Source: Diadophis punctatus similis (Eukaryota > Chordata > Lepidosauria > Squamata > Dipsadidae). From it: a stretch of DNA of 64,000 nt. Location: positions 159,750,547-159,814,546 of the forward strand of contig JALIGW010000001.1 in assembly GCA_023053685.1 (NCBI GenBank), written 5' to 3'. Below the pieces are notes generated by a model. The model ran no database searches, was not told where the DNA came from, and saw nothing but the letters and a program-made list of their open reading frames with translations. Below are positions 57,501 to 64,000 of this stretch, one piece after another. Made by a program: the position numbers and the translations under genes. Position 1 is the first letter of the stretch. Every line of letters begins with the position of its first letter.

Positions 57501-60500
57501 AACATCACTTAATTTGCCAAGGACAGACATATGTAATTGAATATTATCAGCACATTGATGATATCTCATCCCATAGTGATGGATAAGCTCACCTAGCAAT
57601 CTCTTTTAGAAATTAAATAGGAGAGGAAAAGCACCAACCCCCATGGAACCCCACACGTTAGGGGCCCAGGGCAGATTTTCTCCTCCCCAATTACCAATCT
57701 TATCAAAGTTCCTGCATGATGAATTCATGTGTGACTTTTCTCTGATAATTTACACAGTAGCATCCACAGGATCTGGTGATGCATGTAGAAAGGGCTAAGG
57801 GATATATCATGACATTGTCATTTATGTCATTCTGACTACCCCACCTCCCTCCATTTTTTCATAGATGTCAGCGTATTTATTTAGTTACATAAATCATTCC
57901 ATTTGGGCTTTTCACCCTAGATTCAACATAAATACAGATACACCTAAATCCATATTGGCAAAGAAGCCGAACTGCTCAATAAATAAATAGTAAGTATCTT
58001 CTCTTAACCTAGCTGGTAAAGTACATTAATATTTATACTAGTAAGAAAGTCAAACTTGCAAACTCTCTGACAAGGACACAAATATAATTACATTTAGCTT
58101 ACCATTTGTAGCATGTTCCTAGCAGTTGGTCTCACTGATCTCCTTAAAGCATTGTGCTTGTCAACAATCTCCTTTTGGTTTTCTCTTTTGTTACTTGACT
58201 CAGAAGCAAAATCAAGCTTAAGACAGAGAGCAAAACAAACAAAAAATAAATAAAAAAATTATGACTTTAAATGGAACAGGCAACTAGTGGCCTCAGGGCT
58301 GAATGGAAGCCCAAACTTCTTTTCTCCAAATCCAGGAGGAGGACCTCCCTTACAACTGTTGTTGAAAACTGGTAGCATGATTCTTCATCATTCTGAGACA
58401 GGAAACACACAACTCTCGCATATTTCCTAAAATAGCCCCAATGTAAGTTCGAAAAGTTTATACTTGTAAGCTGCCTTGAGTCGCCATGTGCGAGTAGGCG
58501 GCAATATACCGTATTTTTCGGAGTATAAGACGCACTGGAGTATAAGACGCACCTAGATTTTAGAGGAGGAAAACAAGAAAAAAAGTATTCTGAACCAAAT
58601 GGTGTAGTAATATATTATTTAATAAAATACCAGTGTAGCAGAATACTTTTTACAACCATGTACACTTTTTACAACCATGTACACTTTTTACAACCATGTA
58701 CACTTTTTACAACCATATACACTTTTTACAAACTTCAAACTTGACAGCTTTAAGACTTGTGGACTTCAACTCCCAGAATTCCTCCTCCAGTCATGCTAGC
58801 TCAGGAATGGGAGTTAAAGTCCACAAGTCTTAAAGTTGCCAAGTTTGAAGAGCCCTGGGTTAGGGGTGGCAAGGGTCTTCAAACTTGACAGCTTTAAGAC
58901 TTGTGGACTTCAACTCCCAGAATTCCTCCTCCAGTCATGCTAGCTCAGGAATGGGAGTTAAAGTCCACAAGTCTTAAAGTTGCCAAGTTTGAAGAGCCCT
59001 TGATTAGGGGCGGCAAGGGTCTTCAAACTTGACAGCTTTAAGACTTGTGGACTTCAACTCCCAGAATTCTTCCTCCAGTCATTCCTGAGCTAGCATGACT
59101 GGAGGAGGAATTTTGGGAGTTGAAGTCCACAAGCCCCACAGCAAACCTGGAAGTTGGTCTTCAAAGCTGTCAGGTGGCTCGCTTTGGGCAGCAGCAGTGG
59201 CGGCGGCTCCGTAGCTGCCTTGGGAACAGGCTTCGGCCAGCAACGGCGGCAGTGGCTTTCCCGTGGTCTGGCGGCGGCGGTGATGGCCAGCAGCAGCGAC
59301 TTTGTTTGGGGTGGTGGTGGCGGCTAGCAGCAGCAGAAGTGGCTTGTTTGGGGCGGCCGCGGCGGCTTTTTTATGGTCTGCCGCCGGCGGCTTTCGCGTA
59401 GTCCGGCGGTGGTGGCGGCTAGCAGCAGCGGAAGCAGCTTTGTTATGGTCTGCCGCCCCAAACAAAGCCGCTTCCGCTGCTGCTAGCCGCCACCACTGCC
59501 GGACTATGGGAAAGCCGCCGGCGGCAGACCATAAAAAAGCTGCCGCGGCTGCCCCAAACAAAGCCGCTTCTGCTGCTGCTAGCCACCACCACCGCCCCAA
59601 ACAAAGTCGCTGCTGCTGGCCATCACTGCCGTCACTGCCAGGGCGGCCGCGGCGGCTTTTTTATGGTCTGCCGCCGGCGGCTTTCCCGTAGTCCAGCGGT
59701 GGTGGCGGCTAGCAGCAGCGGAAGCGGCTTTGCTGTGGGGCAGCCGCGGCGGCTTTTCTATGGTCCGCCGCCGCCGGCTTTCCCGTGGTCCGGTGGTGAC
59801 GGCCGCGACCGTGGCCAGCGGCAGCGGCTTTGTTGTGGTCCGGCGGAGGCAGCGGCAGCGGCTTTCCCATGGTCCGGCAGTGGCCTAATGCAACATCCGG
59901 AGTATAAGACGCACCCAGTTTTTGACCCTCTTTTTTGGGGTCTTATACTCCGAAAAATACGGTAAATTTTGTCAATCAATCAATCAATCAGAAATACTGT
60001 CTCATTCCTTGTGAATGGACTTTGCCTAATCTCCTTCTATCACCATTCTACTCCTGCAACTTTCTTCACTTCCCCCAAATGGGAAGTGTGATCCCCAGCT
60101 ATGAAACTGTGGCCCCATTTGTCTGTGTATTTGGAAAGAGACTAGTTGCAACATCAGAAACAGGTGATTACAGCACAAAGTTAAAATGAATTAATCATTT
60201 TTCCTCATCTATTTCAAGGGAATACTGCAGTGATATGTATGTATTTATATAAAGAGCTTATATGGCTGTCTATCTCATGTAATGAGCCTAAGTGGCTCAC
60301 AATAGGAATAAAAAGTGAGCCACCCTACCCACCAAGTGTCAGACCAATCAGCTTCATTGAACCCCTATCCTAGCCCAACATTTGGGGGTGGGGGTGGTGG
60401 GTGGCAGAGCCAGGTCTTCACTGCCCTCCAAAGGCTTAAAAGTGTAGGGATCCCTCAGACTTCAGGGTGTGTGGGGGGGACGCTATTCCAGAGGGCTGGG

Positions 60501-61095
60501 GCTTAGGTTCTGTTATAGACAAGAGGCATTAAAATTAGTCATATTCTTTTTATTAAATGTGCCAGTTTTAGTTATATTTGACTCATCATGATTTTGTTTT
60601 GCTTTGTGTGTTCAGCCCTGGAATATATATTTGAATTAAAATGAATAGTTAGACTGACCAAGCTTTAGTGACCAGACCAAGAAACCAGAGTAATGAATGA
60701 TAATACTATTTGATTACAAGGTTACAGTAACACAGCAATAGAATCTTGAAAGTCTAAATGCATTTCTCCCCAGCCTTCATCTTATTGAGAACTAAGAGTG
60801 GTCTTGTCTGAGACTCTTTCTCAAATTACATTTCTACACTGGATTCAGATTTATCTGACTGTTGTCTTGGATTCCTCTCTTCTTCTTGCTCCTCAAGGTT
60901 ATTTCAACCCCTCACAAATATGAAACAACCCAACACATATTTGGGTAGTTTAATGAATGATTAATTGTAAGAGGAGAAAGTTATGTACTGCACACATTAA
61001 ATCTGCTATACGTGATACAAAATTATGAAACTTACATTTCCAGAAGATTGTTGCAGCACTGCAGCAAGACTTAGCAAGACAGTGAAGGCAATCAT
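51408..61095 (-). CDS. CRISP: CRISP gene 2, complete seven-exon coding sequence (pseudechetoxin-like venom CRISP)
   Basis: Secreted CAP-domain plus cysteine-rich-domain protein. Exons on the minus strand are 61036-61095, 58103-58216, 55934-56021, 54844-54992, 52644-52738, 52132-52220 and 51408-51535. They sum to 723 bases (240 residues plus stop), with AG/GT borders and consistent phases and no internal stop. The order is signal peptide; CAP domain with His-Asn, CGEN, GHFTQ-IVW (signature 1) and [10 protein letters not shown] (signature 2, spanning exons 5 and 6); hinge; cysteine-rich domain. I count 16 cysteines after the leader, the usual snake CRISP number. The N-terminus and the exon 3-4 region recall the elapid pseudechetoxin/pseudecin type, which block cyclic-nucleotide-gated channels; that match is recognition, and activity is not shown here. 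Its promoter would lie right of the window or under the CR1 insertion. Confidence 0.93.
52132..52220 (-). CDS. CRISP: CRISP gene 2, coding exon 6 (hinge)
   Basis: 89 bases with acceptor CATTCCAG and donor GTAAGT. It encodes [14 protein letters not shown] and [13 protein letters not shown], the hinge between the CAP domain and the ion-channel-regulator-like cysteine-rich domain, with four cysteines. Confidence 0.93.
52644..52738 (-). CDS. CRISP: CRISP gene 2, coding exon 5
   Basis: 95 bases with acceptor ATCTACAG and donor GTATGT. It encodes [16 protein letters not shown] and FYVCQYCP, completing CAP signature 1 and starting signature 2. The correct frame is not the longest open frame here; the exon was found by its conserved residues and splice borders. 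Confidence 0.92.
53489..53740 (+). mobile_element. Squamate tRNA-derived SINE, copy 2 (CRISP gene 2 intron 4)
   Basis: GGAAGCCGAGGTGGCGCAGT to (GCTATT)n with TTCTG on both sides. Near-identical to copy 1; the matching place in gene 1 has no SINE. Confidence 0.85.
53856..54220. mobile_element. Short hAT-type element, family 1, reverse orientation
   Basis: CAGAGATGGGTCCCTCCCGG to GGAACCCACCCCTG; flanks TGCACTAT and TGCATTAC match at 6 of 8 bases. Confidence 0.8.
54221..54720. other. Extra sequence in CRISP gene 2 intron 4, not in gene 1
   Basis: Contains a (CTCTC)n tract at 54461-54503 and a serine-coding CTGCCTCTGCTTCTG stretch. Probably part of another inserted repeat; no ends found. Confidence 0.4.
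54844..54992 (-). CDS. CRISP: CRISP gene 2, coding exon 4
   Basis: 149 bases with acceptor CTTTTAG and donor GTAGGA. It encodes [12 protein letters not shown], a WYDEYKNF helix and [16 protein letters not shown], the first half of CAP signature 1. Confidence 0.93.
55381..55597 (+). mobile_element. Squamate tRNA-derived SINE, copy 3, 5'-truncated (CRISP gene 2 intron 3)
   Basis: Starts within the body (GCAGCACTGCAGGCTACT) and ends GTTATTGCTAATGCTATC. Gene 1 has the uninterrupted site at about 3180-3195. Confidence 0.8.
55934..56021 (-). CDS. CRISP: CRISP gene 2, coding exon 3
   Basis: 88 bases with acceptor TATTCAG and donor GTAAGT. It encodes [17 protein letters not shown] and [10 protein letters not shown]. 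The AERWA-type glutamate of gene 1 is replaced by lysine (AKRWA), as I recall for pseudechetoxin-type proteins. Confidence 0.92.
56418..56994. mobile_element. hAT-type element, outer, in the old CR1
   Basis: CAAGGGTCCCCAACACC to GATTGGGGACTGCTG; flanks ATGTAGGA and ATGTAGGG match at 7 of 8 bases. Split by the element at 56604. Confidence 0.75.
56604..56927. mobile_element. Short hAT-type element, family 1, nested in another hAT
   Basis: CATGGGTGGGTTCC to GGAACCCAACCCTG with 8-bp duplication ATTCTGCC (56596-56603, 56928-56935). Reverse orientation relative to 16891. Confidence 0.92.
58103..58216 (-). CDS. CRISP: CRISP gene 2, coding exon 2
   Basis: 114 bases, 38 codons, acceptor CTTAAG and donor GTAAGC. 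It begins [10 protein letters not shown] and holds [12 protein letters not shown], the conserved CAP helix. The exon is the same length as gene 1 exon 2 but many residues differ. Confidence 0.93.
58510..59962. mobile_element. TA-target DNA transposon, copy C (CRISP gene 2 intron 1)
   Basis: Ends CCGTATTTTTCGGAGTATAA and TCCGAAAAATACGG flanked by TA. The same left interior as copy A, with palindromic GACTTGTGGACTTCAACTCC motifs and a GC-rich core. It sits inside an older repeat tail (GTAGGCGGCAATATA | AATTTTGTCAATCAATCAAT). Confidence 0.8.
59160..59880. repeat. GC-rich core with internal inverted copies
   Basis: Built on GGTGGTGGCGGCTAGCAGCA and TTTGTTTGGGGCGGC units in both orientations; the segment 59300-59450 reappears inverted at about 59455-59610 and direct again at 59640-59760. 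Stop-poor frames here are not genes. Confidence 0.8.
61036..61095 (-). CDS. CRISP: CRISP gene 2, coding exon 1 (signal peptide)
   Basis: 20 codons from the ATG (CAT at 61093-61095), giving a hydrophobic leader ending LQQSSGN, then donor GTAAGT. The acceptor TTTTTAG lies two bases before the ATG. Only about 15 bases further upstream the homology to gene 1 stops, at the 3' tail of an inserted CR1 LINE. Confidence 0.92.
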
Positions 61096-61112
61096 TTCTA
61101 AAAACAAAAGAA

Positions 61113-64000
61113 CATTTTATTTATTTATTTATTTATTGGTGTTTCTTATATGCCGCCCAACTCCCGGAGGACTCCGGGCGGCTTACAACAGAAAAAATAC
61201 AAGAAACCAATATAAATAAACATTAAAACAGATATAAAAATTAAAAACATCTTAAAACATTTACTATCCATTCAGCATCATACATACTTGGGGGTGAGCT
61301 CAAGTGGACTACGCTCTACCCCCTGCCTGCAGGAAAAGCCAGGTCTTAACAGCTTTTCGGAAGGCCAGCAGGGTGGGGATAATTCGGGTCTCTGGGGGAA
61401 GTTGGTTCCAGAGCACGGGGCCTGCCACAGAGAAGGCTCACCCCCTAGGGCCCGCCAGGCGACATTGCTTAGCCGATGGGACCTGGAGGAGGCCAACTCT
61501 GTGGGCCCTAACTGGTCGAAGGGAAGTGTGAGGCAGAATGCGGTCCCGGAGATAACCTGGTCCTAAGCCATGAAGGGCTTTAAAGATAGTGATCAACACC
61601 TTGAATTGGACCCAGAGACCGATGGGCAACCAATGCAGCTGGCGGAGTACAAGTGTCACGTGGGTGTACCTTGGCACACCCACCACAGCATGCGCAGCCG
61701 CATTTTGCACCAGCTGAAGTCTCCGGATACTCTTCAAGGGTAGCCCCATGTAGAGCGCGTTGCAGTAGTCCAGGCGCGAGGTGACAAGGGCATGGGTGAC
61801 TGTGAGTAGAGCCTCCTTCTCCAAGTATGGCCGCAACTGGTGCACCAGGCGAACCTGTGCAAAGGCCCCCCTAGCCACAGCGGAGAGATGGTGATCCAAT
61901 TTTAGCTGTGGATCTAGGAGGACCCCCAAGTTGCGAGCCTGATCCAAGGGGGTCAGTTTCGCTCCCTCGAACTTCAAGGAGGGACAATTGTCATGGTCCT
62001 TAGGAGGCAATATCCAAAGCCACTCAGTCTTGTCGGGATTAAGTCTGAGTCTGTTCCTCCCCATCCAGATCCTAACGTCGTCCAGGCACCGGCACATTAC
62101 ATCAACTGCCTCTCTGAAATCAGACGGGGTGGTGATGTACAGCTGGGTGTCGTCAGCGTACTGATGGAAACGCACCCCATGCCTGCGGATGATCTCACCC
62201 AGCGGTTTCATGTAAATGTTAAACAGGATGGGCGAGAGAACCGACCCCTGAGGCACCCCACATGATAGGGGCCTAGGGGACGATCTCTGCCCTCCTGTTA
62301 ACACCGACTGCATCCTATCGGTGAGATAAGAGGAGAACCACCGTAAAACAGTGCCTCCCACCCCCAACTCACCGAGACGATGCAGAAGGATACCATGGTC
62401 GATGGTATCGAACGCCGCTGAGAGGTCAAGTAGCACCAGGATGGAGGAGTTACCCCCATCCCGGGCCCGCCAGAGATCATCCATCAGAGCGACCAAGGCA
62501 GTTTCTGTACTGTAGCCACGCCTGAAACCCGACTGATAAGGATCTAGATGCTCTGTTTCATCCAGAAGCTGCAGAAGCTGAGTAACCACCACCTTCTCCA
62601 CAACTTTCCCCAAAAAGGGCAAGTTGGAGACAGGACGATAGTTCTTCAAATCAGCTGGATCCAGGGAAGGCTTCTTCAGGAGGGGTCTCACCACCGCAGC
62701 TTTTAACGACTGCGGTACGGATCCCTCTCTCAAAGAAGCGGTGACCACTGCCTGGATCCAGCCGCATGCCACCTCTCTGCTGGCCGAAACCAACCAGGAG
62801 GGACACAGGTCCAATAAACAGGTGGAGGTACCCATCGCCCCCACAGCTCTGTCCACATCTTCGGGAGAAACAGGCCCAAACTCTTCCCATAATGGTGGAC
62901 TAAGACTAGCCCCTGTCAACTCTATGGACTCTGCCCAGCTAGAGTCCAGGTTCGACCGAATCTGAGCAACTTTATTCGTCAGAAACTCAGCGAATTCCTC
63001 AGCTCTGCCTTGTAAGTGTTCCTCGCTCCCCCCTTTAGCAAGGAGGGAGCGAGTCACCCTAAACAAGGCGGCTGGGCGAGAATCTGCGGACGCAATAAGA
63101 GCGGAAAAATAAGATCGTTTTGCCGCCCTTATCGCCACTAAATAAGATCTGATGTAAATTCTTAATAGTGTTCGGTCAGGCTCGGTCTTACTGGCTCTCC
63201 AGCGGCGCTCTAGACATCTCTTCTGGCGTTTCATCTCCCGGAGCTCCTCGGTAAACCAGGGAGCTTTCCGGGATCCACTGCCACGGAAAGGTCGCTTAGG
63301 CGCAATCCGGTCTAAGGCCCCTGATGCTGCGATGTTCCAGGCAGCCACCAGGGAGTCAGCCGAATTGTGTACCAGGGTTTCAGGTATTTCCCCAAGTTCC
63401 CTCTGGAATCCTTCCGGTTCCATTAGGCGCCTGGGGCAGAACCACCTAGTCGGTCCCGCCTCCCTGCGGGGGAGGAATGGGGCTGCGAAATCCAACCTCA
63501 GTAGGAAATGATCTGACCATGACAGTGGGGTGATGGCTATGTCCCTTATCTTCAGATCATCTCTCCACTGCCCCGAAAGAAACACTAGGTCAAGCATGTG
63601 ACCGCCCTCATGAGTCGGACCCTGGATTACTTGGGTCAGGTCCATGGTTGTCATGGAATCCATGAACTCCTGAGCTACTCCAGAGGTTTCGCCAGCAGAT
63701 GGCAAGTTGAAGTCCCCCAGCACCATAAGCCTGGGGAACTCAACTGCCAAGCCGGCTACTGCCTCGAGCAGCTCAGGCAGGGCCTTACTTACGCAGCTGG
63801 GAGGCAGGTACGTTAAGAAAAGGCCCACCTGTACCCCTAAGTCCAACTTCAGAAGGAGCGTCTCACACCCAACAATCTCCGGGGCAGGGATCCTACGAGG
63901 ATGCAGATTTCTGCGCGTTATTATTGCCACTCCTCCCCCCCTTCCCTGGGGTCGAGAATGATGCTGCACCGAGAAACTGGCACATTGAGACATATCTGTG
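61113..64000 (-). mobile_element. Young CR1 LINE, 3' part, running off the right edge
   Basis: The 3' tail (TTTA)n is at 61115-61139, then ATGCCGCCCAACTCCCGGAG, then ORF2 read on the minus strand: 851 uninterrupted codons from the window edge to 61438. Endonuclease part (GDFNLPS, LSWSDHFLLRLDF), then reverse transcriptase with NYRPVSNLPFLGKVVEKV, LDLSAAFDTIDH, GVPQGSVLSPILFN and catalytic FHQYADDTQLY, then the C-terminal [15 protein letters not shown] and [10 protein letters not shown] single TGA at 61438 interrupts the frame, which otherwise continues (AFSVAGPVLWNQLPPETR) for about 40 codons. The N-terminus of the endonuclease is outside. Confidence 0.93.

Larger units (their letters stand above)
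56205..57860 (-). mobile_element. Old CR1-type LINE 3' fragment (CRISP gene 2 intron 2)
   Basis: Decayed reverse transcriptase pieces: 57372-57599 ([12 protein letters not shown], the YADD site now CADN) and 56938-57261 ([30 protein letters not shown]). Same insertion as 4245-5010 but longer, and further split by two nested hAT-type elements. Confidence 0.8.

Noticed and set aside
59079..59965. Ala-rich frames of 93-173 codons on both strands
   Set aside because: GC-rich inverted repeat core of DNA element C; open only because stop codons are rare in it.

Overview
The window is vertebrate nuclear DNA, almost certainly from an advanced (venomous-lineage) snake. I infer this from two spliced genes of the venom-type cysteine-rich secretory protein (CRISP) family, from squamate tRNA-derived SINEs, and from the repeat mix (CR1, L1 and RTE-like LINEs, many short hAT-type elements, Gypsy and retroviral remnants). 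No search could be run; all assignments come from reading the sequence.

Layout: (1) 1-8.03 kb holds the 5' part of CRISP gene 1 on the minus strand: coding exons 4 to 1, plus a candidate TATA box and untranslated first exon near 8.0 kb. Its exons 5-7 lie to the left, outside the window. (2) 8.6-15.2 kb is a graveyard of LTR elements: a Gypsy gag-pol remnant, a betaretrovirus-like ERV remnant and chromoviral Gypsy pieces with inverted LTRs. (3) 16.9-51 kb is intergenic and repeat-rich. It holds an ORF1-only L1-type insertion between ~465-bp direct repeats, a 565-bp polypyrimidine tract, a twin-primed L1 with a 16-bp target duplication, an RTE-like LINE remnant, many hAT-type elements with 8-bp duplications, and a GC-rich fold-back region at 44.6-45.8 kb with a possible promoter and first exon. 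(4) 51.4-61.1 kb holds CRISP gene 2, complete in seven coding exons on the minus strand (241 codons including stop, all splice phases consistent). (5) 61.1-64 kb is a young CR1 LINE running off the right edge, its 3' tail only about 15 bp upstream of gene 2's first coding exon.

The two CRISP genes are tandem paralogues. Intron sequence is still alignable while several exons are strongly diverged, the pattern expected for venom genes under diversifying selection. Most mobile elements differ between the two copies, and one hAT element has its empty site preserved in the other copy, so the order of duplication and insertion can be read directly. The genes encode secreted disulfide-rich proteins; nothing else in the window is a convincing host gene.
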